Of a stretch of 64,000 nucleotides of DNA, positions 25,401-33,153 are shown one piece after another (positions within the stretch are counted from its first letter, which is position 1; the number at the start of each line of letters is the position of its first letter). Where the stretch lies: contig NC_082698.1 in the NCBI RefSeq assembly GCF_949987515.2, positions 30,222,070 through 30,286,069 of the forward strand, written 5' to 3'. The DNA comes from Delphinus delphis. Lineage: Eukaryota; Chordata; Mammalia; Artiodactyla; Delphinidae. The notes beneath the pieces are model-generated. The model had not been told where the DNA came from, made no database searches, and was given only the letters and a program-made list of their open reading frames with translations. A program made the translations under genes and the position numbers.

Positions 25401-28400
25401 TTCAAGATCCTGCTTTTAGTTCGTTTGGGTATATGCCCAGAAGTGGAATTGCTGGATCATATGGTAGTTCTGTCTTTAATTTTTTGAGGAACCGCCCTAC
25501 TGTTTTCCATGGTGGCTACACTATTTTACATTCCCACCAGCAGGACAGAAGGGTTTCAATTGCTCCACACCCTCTCCAACCCTTGCTGTTTTCTGTTTCG
25601 TTGATAGTAGCCATCCTAATGTGTGTAAAGTGGTATTTCATGGTAGTTTTGTTTGCATTTCCCTAATCATTAGTGATGTTTAGCGTGTTTTCATGTTTGT
25701 TGTCTATCTTTTTGGAGAAATGTCTACTCAAGTCCTTTGCCCATTTTTGAATTGGTTTTTTTTTTTTAACATCTTTATTGGAGTATAATTGCTTTACATT
25801 GTTGTGTTAGCATCTGCTATATAACAAAGTGAATCAGCAGTACGTATACATATGTCGCCATATCCCCTCCCTCTTGCATCTCAGGTGGTTTCTTTTTGTT
25901 GTTGAGTTATAGGAGTTCTTTATTTATTCTGGATATTAACTTTTTATCAGACGTATGATTTGCGAATACTTTCTCCTATCCTGTAGGCTGCGTTTTCATC
26001 CTGTTGGTGTGTCCTTTGACATACACAAGTTTAACATTTTTAATGGACTCTAATCTATCTTTTGTTTATCTACCTTTTGTTGCCTATGCTTTCTGTTGGT
26101 TCATACTTCTTTATATCGCCACACAATGCCTAGCACAGATGCAGGGAAAGGTTTTTAAGCAGGGGAATAGGGCAGTCTTCCCAGCAAAGTGGAGTGTATG
26201 TGGGGCTGCGGGAATGCCTGGCTCCCCAGGAAACCTGGGGCTTTCTTAGAGTCTCAACAAAAGCTGTATTCACTTTAGAAGTCAGGTCACTGCTTCCTTG
26301 AGGGGCTGTCGTCCGTGGGGCCCAGGATGGGAAGGAGGAAGGGGCAGCGTCCAGGGGTCTTATCTTCCACGGGATAGGTCTTCTGGGGCTGAAGTTGGCA
26401 GCCCTTGCACCCTGATGAGCCGGGAGGAGGCAGGTTGAAATTTGTGTGGGCTTTGGGAGGACAGGGGTGCTCCCTGAGTGTTCACAGGTCTCTCTTCTTA
26501 TTGGCTCCAGGGGAGGATGAAGAGATGGCTGACCTGATGGAAGACGTGGGCATCAGGAGTGTAAGTAATTCCTGCTGCTGGAGGGCCGGGGCCCTTAGAC
26601 CTAAACCTTGGGCCTCACAGCTTCTCGCCGTCTCCCCGCTCCCACACACTCACTTGCCCTGCTTCCTCACTGCTCAGTGGAGCCTCGGGGTGGCACACGG
26701 CAGGCAGCCCAGGGCATGCAATGTCACGACTGACCCCTCTGTGGGGTGTGGAGAGAGCTTGGCTCCCTCTGAAGCACCCAGTGCCTCCTTCGGTGTTGGC
26801 TGTATTGTCCAGCTGAAGGAAGAAAGAGACGGTCCCTTGTCTTTCCACTGAGGGCATGTGCTGTGCAGGCAGCAGGGGCAACAGCCGGCCTGCATGTTGC
26901 CAGGGGCCGGCTCCACTTGGGGGAGGGGCACCCACCACTGAGGAGTGCCGAGGGCCCCATGTGTCACCTCACTAATCCTCCCAGGAGGTAGGGACTCTCT
27001 ATCATCCGCAGCCTGCCCGAGGCCACAGGGGTTGTTAAAAGTGCATGTCTCCGGCCCCAGACTGAACTCAAATCCCAGCTTATATGTAAAATGTGTGGCA
27101 CTTAGTCACACTAAGGAAGTGGTGGCTGTTCATCGTTGTCACCATCATCATCATTATTACATCTTTCCTGGAAATCTTTTTCTGGCTGAAGCCTGCCAGA
27201 TTCCTTGAGCACATCCTCACAGGGGGCTTTGCAGTCCCTCTGCAGCCTACCCTTGTTCCTGGCCAGGGGAACTGACGGCGGCTGTGGAAGGATGGCCCCC
27301 AGGTCAGCAGAGCAGGGCTGGGGCACCTTGTCTCATGGCACCGAGAGGGTCCCAGGGTGGCCACGCTCCTGGTTGGCTCATGGCATCCATCACCTGCCAT
27401 TGGGATCCCTGGGGGCTTTTTTTTTTTTTTTGGTACGCGGGCCTCTCACTGTTGTGGCCTCTCCCGTTGCGGAGCACAGGCTCCGGACACGCAGGCTCAG
27501 CGGCCATGGCTCACGGGCCCAGCCGCTCCGCGGCATGTGGGATCTTCCCAGACCGGGGCACGAACCCGTGTCCTCTGCATCGGCAGGCGGGCTCTCAACC
27601 ACTGCGCCACCAGGGAAGCCCTCCCTGGGGGCTTTTTTGCATAACAGTTGCTTAGTCTCACTCCTCTGCCCTCAGTCGTGGGAGCATAAAATGCCAGGGT
27701 GCAACTGACAGCTGCAGTTGCCAGTGGGCAGAACTGTTGCCAGGTGCCAGCTGAACCAAGAACAAACTGAGCCGTCACCTCCATGATGCGGCAAAAACCA
27801 CATTTCCAGCCCGTTTCTGTTTCTCCACGAGGAGCCCCTTCTGCTGGGTCTCAACTAACAAAACTGGATGTCCTGGTTCCCCAGACACACTTGTGTGTGC
27901 TGCAGCCTCCTTCCCTTTACCTGGCGCACCTTCTCTTCTATCTGGCCCCTAAGCCAGTGAATGCCCCTCAGGTGCCTTGGGTCCCTGGGGAGCTTTAGCC
28001 TCAGGAATCTGTAGTTGGAACAGGCTTCCCGGGCAATGTGGGAGAGACACCGTGGGGCAGCCAGCCCTGCGAGCTCAGGTCTCCCCACACAACGGCCCTC
28101 CGCCTTGCCTGGTTGTCAGTTTCCGGGCTCAGATCTCCTGGTGGACTGGGCTGCTGTCAGGCCCACCTCTCCCTCTTGGAGCTCCCAGCACGGTGCCTGG
28201 CGGGTAGCATTTGCCTCGTGCATACAACTCCGGAGACGGTAGCGTTGTTGAGCGACCGTAATGACTGACTTGAGCAGGGGTCTCCCACCTGCCTGAGGGC
28301 CCCGGGAGCACAGGAAATGGGTCTTGTCCCCTGTATCCCCAGGGCCTGCACTTAGTCAGAGATCAGTGAGTCTGACTAATGGGGAGGGTGCAGTGGAGAT

Positions 28401-31400
28401 CGTGTGAGACGAAGTACCGTTAAAGCTGTTCTCCCCAGAGAGGCTGAGGACCTCATCCCCGTTAGGAAGGCTGGGCTAAACTGAGGTCAAGGTGCCCAGA
28501 CGGGCAGCTGTAGCCCTGTTGGGGGAGTTCAGCGTGGAGAGGCCTAGCAGTGGAGCAGCCGACATGAGCTCTGCAGTGAGGACCTGGGCTGGAAGCCGCG
28601 CCTCTGCTGCCGAGCAGTGTGGCCTTGCCTGGTTACTTGCCCTTTCTGAGCTTTTGTGTCCTCATCTGTACGGGGGATCGAGTGCTTGGCAGAGAACCTT
28701 TTCTATTAACGCAGGTTACAATTCCTTTTGCGGCTCCCATTAGTGAGTATCATCGTGTCCCCTTGTTTATGAACTTTGCTTGTTACCTCTTTCTAGAAAA
28801 AGCACCAGAAGCTCAAGCACAAAGAGGCTGACAGTGAGGAGCTGGAGGTGCCCCCTCAGTACCAAGGTGAGGCTTCCTCTCTCCTCTCTTGCAGCAGGTT
28901 CCCTGTCACCTGCACCAGGCAGGGTGTGTTGCAGGCAGGGCCAAGAGGTTGCATGGCCTGGTTGTACTCAGTTGGCACCAGCAAAGATTGGCTGATATGT
29001 CCCATAAGACTGGGCTGGGGACCAAGGGGGTCTGTGGGTGAGGGAGAGCCTGGGAGTTAGGAGATCTGTGCACAGAACCCCCAGCCCTTCTGGAGAGCCC
29101 CTGAGCCCCATCTCTTCCCCACCCACCCAGGCTTTCCTGAGACTTTTGCAGCCCACCCTTCTCCTGGGAGATGTCTGCCTCTCTTTTCTGGCTTTGAGTC
29201 AGGCCGGATTTGACCTATGTTGAGGGTGGCAGTTGGGAGGGCTGCCCAGGGAGTTCCCCTGTACAGTTGTTTCTGGGCTCCCAGGCTGTTCCTTTCCCCA
29301 GAGTAGCTGCTAGAGGTACCAAGGTGGCTGCCCAAAGCCAGGAGAAGCCTCTGTTGCCTCACCTTTGCCTCCTTTCCCCCAAGGCAGCCCCCGCAGGGCC
29401 CCTGCCCCCAGGCCCTCGAAGCAGAGCTCTTGCTCTGCATCTGGAGGTCCAGGGGCTCCTGCGGGAGGTCCCTGATGCCAGTAGCAGGTATGCTGTCAGA
29501 GCCCCACAGCATCCTCACCCAGCTGGAGTGCCTCAGGGCTCCTTCTCGTTCTGTGGCCCCCCAGGCCAGGGCCCAGCTCACCTCCTCTGCTCTGAGATGG
29601 TGTGGTGCAGAAAAAGTGGTACCACACGATGCAGCAGGAGGCCTGGGTTCAGGACTGCTTGGCCAGCTGCTCTTAGCTGTGTGACCTTGGCCTGGTCACG
29701 CTGCCTCTCTGACCTTCTAGTTTCTCACCTTTAAAGGAGATTCATCTGGGTCATCTAAGAGAGCCCTCCCTAGTCGGCACTATGTGATTCCATCCATGAC
29801 TGTGTGGAAGTCCGGGCTGGAAATAACACTGGCCTTGGAAGCACTTCGATCTCTCGAAGCCGCAGTTTTCACGTCTGTACGATGGGATAAGAGCTGCCTT
29901 TCTAACTCACAGTTTTGGTGTGAAGCCTGAATGAGATCAAGCCTTAGTGCCTCATTTTACAGATGAGCTTAAGAGGCTCCAGAAAGTTAAGAGCCTTGCC
30001 TGCGGTTAGAGCTGGGAGTTGAACCCCAGTCTGTCTGGCTTCAAAGCCTATGTTCTTTTCCCCAGAACAAATGGAGCAGATTTAGTTTGGAGAGGGTGAG
30101 GTATTTTATGTTAGTCGAGGATATATGTGTTTCCAGAGGTCACTGGTAGGTCTCTGGATTCAGGTCAGTCTGAGGAGCTCAGTGGTCTAATTGTCAAGTT
30201 GCTGGACAGTCCCTTCTCGAGGAAGGTCTTTGTCCTTTGTTGGTAGGGGACAACCATTCGGTCCTGGCTGTGACTCATCTCCCCAGCAGCTCTCCGGGGA
30301 GAAGGCTGCCCGATTGCCCTGGCCTTGCCTGACTCATGGCCTCTGTGTTCCCCCTCTAGCGGGAGGCTCTGGCATCCATCGCCCTGTGGCCAAGAAGGCT
30401 ACCCCCGGGGCCGAATACAAGGCCAAGGTAAGAGCTGCCGGTGGGGCAAGGACTCTCCTGGCAGAGTCTCTGGGGAAGTGCGGGGCAGCTGTGACCATCA
30501 CTGCCCTGGGGAGGCACCTTTGTGGAGCCAGCCTGAGGCCACACTGAGGGGTACACAAAGGTTTTGTTAGCACCTGAAGTCCAGGCCTTGTTGGATGGCT
30601 GTCCAGGGCTGCAGAAGCTCTTTGGCACCACCTGAGGCAGAGAATGAAGGGAAGGGAGGATTCAGCCTGTCAGGTCAGGGGCAAGGGTGGAAAGAGAAGC
30701 CCACCCTCCTGGCTGACTCTGTTTCTCTGGGTGAGCAGAAAGCAAAGGGTGACATGAAGAAGAAAGGTCGGCTCGACCCCTACGCCTACATCCCCCTCAG
30801 TAAAACCAAGCTCAACCGCAGGTACGGCGTGTGCAGGGTCGGGGGTGAGGGCTGTGCTCGTTACACTCTCCACTCGATTGCTCAAGTCTCTTCTGGTTTT
30901 TTATTAATTAATTTTATTTATTTATTTTTGGCTGCGTTGGGTCTTTTGTTGCTGTGCATGGGCTTTCTCTAGTGTGGTGAGCGGGGGCTACTTTTCATTG
31001 CAGTGCGCGGGCTTCTCTTGTTGCGGAGCATGGGCTCTAGGCGCATGGGCTTCAGTAGTTGTGGCTCATGGGCTCTGGAGCGTAGGCTCAGTAGTTGTGG
31101 CGCACGGGCTTAGTTGCTCTGCAGCATGTGGGATCTTCCCGGTCCAGGGCTCGAACCCGTGTCCCCTGCATTGGCAGGCGGATTCTAACCACTGCGCCAC
31201 CAGGGGTCCCGGTTTTTTATTCTTACTTTTTCGCATGCACCTTCAAGTATCCTTGACTTGAACTGCCCTTTTAAACATGATGGGTGTGGTCTGCACGGAT
31301 CACGTGCCACCCACTACCTGGCAGCGCCCCTTCTCCCCTGTTCCTGCTGGTGCTGGGGTGGGGACACCACCCTTTGATGTTATGGGAAGGGGGGCTGCCT

Positions 31401-31545
31401 TTTCTCGACGAGACGTGACCCTTCTGATCCTTGTCCCTGCAGGAAGAAGGTGAAGCTGCAGGGACAGTTCAAAGGCCTGGTGAGAGCTGCCCAGCGGGGC
31501 TCCCAGGTGGGACACAAGCTCCGCAGAAAGGATCAACGGTCCTGA
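4334..31545 (+). CDS. RRP12: RRP12 (ribosomal RNA processing 12), 34 coding exons
   Basis: Spliced product of 1295 residues, identified by near-identity along its length to my memory of human RRP12 (1297). RRP12 is a nucleolar and nucleoplasmic HEAT-repeat protein that helps 40S and 60S precursors mature and leave the nucleus. Visible parts: a basic N-terminus (about 1-45), a long helical solenoid (about 110-1055) with the NUC173 region around 385-585, acidic tracts at 1056-1063 and 1078-1088, and a basic C-terminus (about 1190-1295) with lysine/arginine clusters that probably act in nuclear or nucleolar targeting. The start ATG has G at -3 and +4. All 33 introns are GT-AG, all phases join, and no premature stop or frameshift is seen, so the gene looks functional. 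Exons are listed separately. Confidence 0.96.
4996..5228 (+). CDS. RRP12: RRP12 coding exon 2
   Basis: Residues 47-124; acceptor TTCTCAG|GAAAG, donor AAGGAG|GTAGGG. Contains [20 protein letters not shown], a conserved RRP12 stretch. Confidence 0.95.
5229..6754. other. RRP12 intron 2
   Basis: AT-rich intron. It holds an ancient repeat (about 5783-6255) related to the one at 41813-42467. No coding sequence or snoRNA box pair was recognised. Confidence 0.6.
5783..6255. repeat. Ancient interspersed repeat, class unresolved
   Basis: Shares an ordered set of phrases with the spacer copy at 41813-42467: AAATTTTCTAGTAGC, then GTGAAATTAA, then ATTTAACCT, then CACATCTCAAGTGCTCA. It is probably an old DNA-transposon-type element; the exact family is not asserted. 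Confidence 0.55.
6755..6838 (+). CDS. RRP12: RRP12 coding exon 3
   Basis: Residues 125-152; acceptor GTGCAG|ATCTG, donor GCCCTG|GTGAGT. Start of the helical repeat region. Confidence 0.95.
7090..7420. repeat. hAT-type non-autonomous DNA transposon
   Basis: Phrases GGGGGTTCCCAAGACCC and TAAGGGTGTAAAAGTGTG, and a right end GAGAACCACTG that is the inverse of the CAGTGGTTCTC terminus of MER1/Charlie-like elements. Exact subfamily is not asserted. Confidence 0.65.
7428..7640. repeat. hAT-type non-autonomous DNA transposon (second)
   Basis: Begins CAGGGGCCAGCAAACT and ends near AAAAGCTTCCTAACCTCTG, approximate inverted termini of an old mammalian hAT-like element (CAGGGGTCGGCAAACT type). Confidence 0.65.
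7665..7850 (-). repeat. MIR SINE (antisense)
   Basis: Reverse MIR with TTTTACAAATGAGGAAACTG and AGCTGGGATTTGAACC, in RRP12 intron 3. Confidence 0.8.
7936..8012 (+). CDS. RRP12: RRP12 coding exon 4
   Basis: Residues 153-177 plus two bases; acceptor CCTCAG|ATGAC, donor AAGCG|GTGAGT. Confidence 0.95.
8520..8625 (+). CDS. RRP12: RRP12 coding exon 5
   Basis: Residues 178-213; acceptor CTGTAG|CGTGC, donor CGATGG|GTCAGT. Confidence 0.95.
8829..8945 (+). CDS. RRP12: RRP12 coding exon 6
   Basis: Residues 214-252; acceptor CTGAAG|GTCCT, donor CCCAAG|GTGAGG. Confidence 0.95.
8946..10022. other. RRP12 intron 6
   Basis: Contains a sense MIR at about 9205-9320 (GTGACCTTGGGCAAGTTACT) and otherwise unique sequence. 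No additional exon is supported. Confidence 0.55.
10023..10161 (+). CDS. RRP12: RRP12 coding exon 7
   Basis: Residues 253-298 plus one base; acceptor CCTCAG|ATCCG, donor GGAG|GTGGGG. Reads [11 protein letters not shown]; the Gly273 may be an extra residue relative to the human protein. Confidence 0.93.
10250..10377 (+). CDS. RRP12: RRP12 coding exon 8
   Basis: Residues 299-341; acceptor CACCAG|GCTCC, donor CACGTG|GTAAGC. The intron before it is only 88 bases. Confidence 0.95.
10378..11330. other. RRP12 intron 8
   Basis: The middle (about 10690-11150) is AT-rich, starts with a T run, and looks like an old unassigned repeat. The flanks are GC-rich unique sequence. Confidence 0.5.
11331..11429 (+). 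CDS. RRP12: RRP12 coding exon 9
   Basis: Residues 342-374; acceptor CTCCAG|CTGGT, donor ATCACG|GTGAGG. Confidence 0.95.
11430..12068. other. RRP12 intron 9
   Basis: Unique sequence; no repeat or RNA gene recognised. Confidence 0.5.
12069..12160 (+). CDS. RRP12: RRP12 coding exon 10
   Basis: Residues 375-404 plus two bases; acceptor CCCTAG|GCCTT, donor GTTAG|GTAGGG. Contains [20 protein letters not shown], near the start of the NUC173 region. Confidence 0.95.
12622..12691 (-). repeat. Truncated short CHR-type SINE near exon 11 acceptor
   Basis: About 70 bp of the short-type SINE in reverse (ACGCGGGCCTCTCACTGTTG to GACGCGCAGGCTCAGCGG), lacking the tRNA-like head. It ends about 32 bases before RRP12 exon 11. 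Confidence 0.85.
12724..12835 (+). CDS. RRP12: RRP12 coding exon 11
   Basis: Residues 405-442; acceptor GTTGACAG|GCTGC, donor CTTCAG|GTACCT. The pyrimidine tract is short and broken (CCTTTTGTGTTGACAG), with a SINE remnant immediately upstream. Confidence 0.93.
13045..13142 (+). CDS. RRP12: RRP12 coding exon 12
   Basis: Residues 443-474 plus two bases; acceptor TTGCAG|GAGAT, donor TTCAG|GTGAGA. Confidence 0.95.
13143..14348. other. RRP12 intron 12
   Basis: Contains MIR pieces at about 13300-13490 (sense), about 13490-13580 (antisense) and about 14105-14240 (sense, with CTCAGTTTCCCCATCTG). The remainder is unique. Confidence 0.55.
14349..14463 (+). CDS. RRP12: RRP12 coding exon 13
   Basis: Residues 475-513; acceptor TGGCAG|GGCAG, donor AGGAAG|GTGACT. 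Confidence 0.95.
14464..15461. other. RRP12 intron 13
   Basis: Unique sequence with an AT-rich patch at about 15130-15260. No repeat or RNA gene recognised. Confidence 0.5.
15462..15604 (+). CDS. RRP12: RRP12 coding exon 14
   Basis: Residues 514-560 plus two bases; acceptor CTCCAG|TGCCT, donor TCTGA|GTAAGT. Within the NUC173 region. Confidence 0.95.
15822..15943 (+). CDS. RRP12: RRP12 coding exon 15
   Basis: Residues 561-601 plus one base; acceptor TCCCAG|AGAGA, donor GAAAG|GTACGG. Contains [13 protein letters not shown], a strongly conserved RRP12 motif. Confidence 0.95.
15944..16890. other. RRP12 intron 15 with MIR
   Basis: A sense MIR lies at about 16350-16555 (CATCTGTAAAATGAGGGCG and GTGTGAGGATTAAATGCAAT). 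The remainder is unique. Confidence 0.6.
16891..16955 (+). CDS. RRP12: RRP12 coding exon 16
   Basis: Residues 602-623; acceptor CTCTAG|CAATG, donor TGGCAG|GTAAGG. At 65 bases it is the second shortest exon. Confidence 0.95.
17043..17205 (+). CDS. RRP12: RRP12 coding exon 17
   Basis: Residues 624-677 plus one base; acceptor CCCCAG|ATCTG, donor GGCGG|GTACGT. The intron before it is 87 bases. Confidence 0.95.
17635..17789 (+). CDS. RRP12: RRP12 coding exon 18
   Basis: Residues 678-729; acceptor TGCCAG|AGGCC, donor CCTCAG|GTGACC. Confidence 0.95.
18056..18123 (+). CDS. RRP12: RRP12 coding exon 19
   Basis: Residues 730-751 plus two bases; acceptor TGCCAG|TTGGT, donor ACCAG|GTAAGT. Confidence 0.95.
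18310..18520 (+). repeat. MIR SINE in RRP12 intron 19
   Basis: Clear sense MIR: ATTCAAATCCCAGCTCTGCC, CTGTGACCTTGG, CATCTGTAAAATGGGCAT and AAAGCGCCAGGAACAGTGC. Confidence 0.85.
18683..18776 (+). CDS. RRP12: RRP12 coding exon 20
   Basis: Residues 752-783; acceptor GAGCAG|ATTGT, donor CTAGAG|GTGAGC. Confidence 0.95.
18777..19629. other. RRP12 intron 20
   Basis: Mostly unique GC-rich sequence. No repeat, RNA gene or extra exon recognised. Confidence 0.5.
19630..19788 (+). CDS. RRP12: RRP12 coding exon 21
   Basis: Residues 784-836; acceptor TCCCAG|AGCAA, donor AAGAGG|GTGCGG. Contains [13 protein letters not shown]. Confidence 0.95.
19924..20004 (+). CDS. RRP12: RRP12 coding exon 22
   Basis: Residues 837-863; acceptor CCGCAG|CCCCG, donor CCGGAG|GTGCGG. 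Confidence 0.95.
20222..20327 (+). CDS. RRP12: RRP12 coding exon 23
   Basis: Residues 864-898 plus one base; acceptor GGGCAG|GTGAT, donor AGCAG|GTGAGG. Confidence 0.94.
20552..20659 (+). CDS. RRP12: RRP12 coding exon 24
   Basis: Residues 899-934 plus one base; acceptor TCCCAG|AGGCC, donor TAAAG|GTAAAC. Confidence 0.95.
20885..21065 (+). repeat. MIR SINE in RRP12 intron 24
   Basis: Diverged sense MIR: GTTCTGCCTCTTACCAGC, ATCTCTAAAATGAAGGAG and GTGCCAGGCACTTG. Confidence 0.7.
21177..21334 (+). CDS. RRP12: RRP12 coding exon 25
   Basis: Residues 935-987; acceptor CCACAG|GTTTG, donor CTGGTG|GTGAGT. Confidence 0.95.
21335..22349. other. RRP12 intron 25
   Basis: GC-rich unique intron. No repeat or RNA gene recognised. 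Confidence 0.5.
22350..22441 (+). CDS. RRP12: RRP12 coding exon 26
   Basis: Residues 988-1017 plus two bases; acceptor CCGCAG|ATGGG, donor TTCGG|GTCTGT. Encodes [19 protein letters not shown], a highly conserved basic helix. Confidence 0.95.
22616..22774 (+). CDS. RRP12: RRP12 coding exon 27
   Basis: Residues 1018-1070 plus two bases; acceptor CCTCAG|GTTCG, donor GACAG|GTGAGA. Encodes the first acidic tract, which seems shorter than in human. Confidence 0.95.
22893..23065 (+). CDS. RRP12: RRP12 coding exon 28
   Basis: Residues 1071-1128 plus one base; acceptor CCTTAG|CATCG, donor CCTGG|GTGAGT. Encodes the acidic [11 protein letters not shown] and then [19 protein letters not shown]. Confidence 0.95.
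23299..23427 (+). CDS. RRP12: RRP12 coding exon 29
   Basis: Residues 1129-1171 plus one base; acceptor CGCCAG|CCACC, donor TAAAG|GTGGGG. An internal GGTGAG at 23350 resembles a donor, but the frame continues as [12 protein letters not shown], as in the family. Confidence 0.94.
24095..24250 (+). repeat. MIR SINE in RRP12 intron 29
   Basis: Sense MIR with CTCTGTGCCTCAGTTTCCTC, followed by GAGGGTTGTAGTGAAGATG. Confidence 0.75.
24348..24563 (-). repeat. Short CHR-type SINE, intact
   Basis: Complete short-type element in reverse, with a perfect 17-bp target duplication CTCCTTGCTCCCTTCTT at 24331-24347 and 24564-24580. The tail shows as a T run. It is a young insertion in RRP12 intron 29, antisense to the gene. 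Confidence 0.95.
24850..26115 (-). repeat. Old L1 3' fragment in RRP12 intron 29, interrupted
   Basis: Antisense L1 3' sequence (TTTGTTTGTCCATCATCC, GGTATATGCCCAGAAGTGG and TCATATGGTAGTTCTG). A younger L1 tail at 25758-25886 is nested in it. Confidence 0.8.
25758..25886 (-). repeat. Younger L1 3' tail nested in older L1
   Basis: Contains AACATCTTTATTGGAGTATA after a T run, then CATATCCCCTCCCTCTTGC. It interrupts the older L1 near TTGAATTGG and is flanked by similar TGGTTT(C)TTTT. Confidence 0.8.
26511..26560 (+). CDS. RRP12: RRP12 coding exon 30
   Basis: Residues 1172-1188; acceptor CTCCAG|GGGAG, donor AGGAGT|GTAAGT. At 50 bases it is the smallest exon. Encodes [17 protein letters not shown]. 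Confidence 0.92.
26561..28796. other. RRP12 intron 30
   Basis: Contains the SINE at 27423-27621 and a partial sense MIR at about 28555-28690. The rest is unique. Confidence 0.55.
27423..27621 (-). repeat. Short CHR-type SINE, intact
   Basis: Complete short-type element in reverse in RRP12 intron 30, with a perfect 17-bp target duplication TCCCTGGGGGCTTTTTT at 27406-27422 and 27622-27638. Confidence 0.95.
28797..28866 (+). CDS. RRP12: RRP12 coding exon 31
   Basis: Residues 1189-1211 plus one base; acceptor TTCTAG|AAAAA, donor CCAAG|GTGAGG. Begins [20 protein letters not shown]. Confidence 0.94.
28867..30359. other. RRP12 intron 31
   Basis: Unique sequence with MIR pieces at about 29630-29750 and 29820-29940 (sense) and about 29940-30060 (antisense). 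Confidence 0.55.
30360..30427 (+). CDS. RRP12: RRP12 coding exon 32
   Basis: Residues 1212-1234; acceptor CTCTAG|CGGGA, donor GCCAAG|GTAAGA. Confidence 0.95.
30739..30821 (+). CDS. RRP12: RRP12 coding exon 33
   Basis: Residues 1235-1261 plus two bases; acceptor GAGCAG|AAAGC, donor CGCAG|GTACGG. Encodes [11 protein letters not shown] and DPYAYIPL, conserved in the basic tail. Confidence 0.95.
30906..31210 (-). repeat. Long CHR-type SINE in RRP12 intron 33
   Basis: Full long-type SINE in reverse, flanked by GGTTTTTTATT at 30895-30905 and 31211-31221. Confidence 0.93.
31443..31545 (+). CDS. RRP12: RRP12 coding exon 34 with stop
   Basis: Residues 1262-1295 and TGA at 31543-31545; acceptor CTGCAG|GAAGA. 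Encodes the basic end, with [14 protein letters not shown] and [10 protein letters not shown]. Confidence 0.95.
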
Positions 31546-31950
31546 GCCCCGGGACCCCCTGGGCTGCTCTGTGGTCCAGCCTGAGGCCCCTTTTTAGCCC
31601 TCAAGCTGCCATGACGCCAGGTCCAGATGCAGCAGTCAGTGGGAGAGCCTGGACTCAGAATGACTTGTTGGAACCAGGACTGGTTCCCGGAGGTGCCCTG
31701 GATTTTGGAAGCTCCAAATGGGAGTCACCCTTTAGAGATGTCCCTGGGGCCTGGAGATGGGAATGTGGCCTCAGTGCCTCTGGGTAGGCTAGCGAGAAGG
31801 CTGTGCTTTCCGTCCAGAGTGTTTGCAACAGAAGAGATGGTCTTCCTTTCCTCTGGCTGCCTGTCGCCATGTGGCACTCTGCCTGGCTGCAGTCTGGCTT
31901 TGTGAGATTTGCTATGATCAGACGTAGAATAAAGATGCAACACTATGTGT
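31546..31950 (+). other. RRP12: RRP12 3'UTR
   Basis: About 400 bases from the stop to the expected cleavage point. No repeat insertion is seen. Confidence 0.75.
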
Positions 31951-31955
31951 TGTAA
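31928..31955 (+). terminator. RRP12: RRP12 poly(A) signal
   Basis: AATAAA at 31928-31933, followed by the GT-rich ATGTGTTGT, so cleavage is expected at about 31945-31955. A C-rich tract follows at 31979-32006. Confidence 0.85.
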
Positions 31956-32135
31956 CTAGAAACAATGTGTTTTATCACCTGCCCCCCGCCCCCCCCACCC
32001 CGCCGCAAGTACAAGAACAGTGTCTGGTCATTGGCAACAGTGGCTTGACCACTTGCTCTCCTGTCCCAGCATGCTGTCGGGGGTGCGTAGCATGATAGCC
32101 CTGGGTCAGGCTTTGGATCTTGCCCTTTGTATCTT

Positions 32136-32670
32136 TTAACATCTTTATTGGAGTATAATTGCTTTACAGTGGTGTGTTAGTTTCTGCTGTATAACAAAGT
32201 GAATCAGCTACACCTATACATATATCCGCATATCCCCTCGCTCTTGCGTCTCCCTCCCCGCCTCCCTATCCCACCCCTCTAGGTGGTCACAAAGCACTGA
32301 GCTGATCTCCCTGTGCTATGCGGCTGCTTCCCACTAGCTATCGGTTTTACATTTGGTAGTGTATATATGTCCATGCCACTCTCTCACTTCATCCCAGCTT
32401 ATGATTCCGCCTCCTGGTGTCCTCAATTCCATTCTCTACATCTGTGTCTTTATTCCTGTCCTGCCTCTAGGTTCTTCAGAACCATTTTTTTGTTTTGTTT
32501 TTAGATTCCGTATATATGTGTTAGCATACGGTATTTGTTTTTCTCTTTCTGACTTACTTCACTTTGTATGACAGACTCTGGGTTCATCCACCTCACTACA
32601 GATAACTCAATTTCGTTTCTTTTTATGGCTGAGTAATATTCCATTGTATATATGTGCCACAGCTTCTTTA
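32136..32670 (-). repeat. 5'-truncated L1, antisense
   Basis: 535 bp of L1 3' end. The minus strand reads the ORF2 C-terminus (WHIYTMEYYSAIKRNE). Target duplication TGCCCTTTGTATCTT at 32121-32135 and TGCCCTTTGGATCTT at 32671-32685. A non-functional fragment. Confidence 0.95.
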
Positions 32671-32833
32671 TGCCCTTTGGATCTTGACCCACCTGTGTCA
32701 GGAGGTCTCCCTGACTTCACAGTCCCAGTTAGAAGGTGATGTTTGTAGCACCAGAAGGGGCAGTGAATGCTCTGGGGCTGGTCTGTGGAGCTGTGGTTGA
32801 GCACCAGGAACTTGGACTGAAAAGGGGAGGCAG

Positions 32834-33139
32834 GACATCCCTGGTGGCGCAGTGGTTAAGAATCCGCCTGTTAGTGCAGGGGACATGGGTTCGAGCCCTG
32901 GTCTGGGAAGCTCCCACATGCCTGTGCACCACAACTACTGAGCCTGGGCTCTAGAGCCTGCAAGCACAATTACTGAGCCCATGCACCACAACTACTGAAG
33001 CCCGCGTGCCTAGAGCCCGTGCTCCGCAGCAAGGGAAGCCACCGCAGTGAGAAGCCCGTGCACCGCAACTAGAGAAAGCCTGCGTGCAGCAGCGAAAACC
33101 CAATGCAGCCAAAAATAAATTTTTTTTTAAATAAAAATA
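32834..33139 (+). repeat. Long CHR-type SINE
   Basis: Full long-type element in forward orientation, starting at the tRNA-like head (ATCCCTGGTGGCGCAGTGG). Target duplication AAAAGGGGAGGCAG at 32820-32833 and AAAAGGGGAGACAG at 33140-33153. Confidence 0.95.
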
Positions 33140-33153
33140 AAAAGGGGAGACAG

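Noticed and set aside
27304..27708. Frames with repeated peptide text such as [20 protein letters not shown] at many places in the window
   Set aside because: These are translations of the short-type SINE in different frames, recurring at every copy; they are not a protein family.
32501..32692. L1 ORF2 C-terminal peptide on the minus strand
   Set aside because: It belongs to a 535-bp 5'-truncated L1 insertion and cannot encode a working enzyme.
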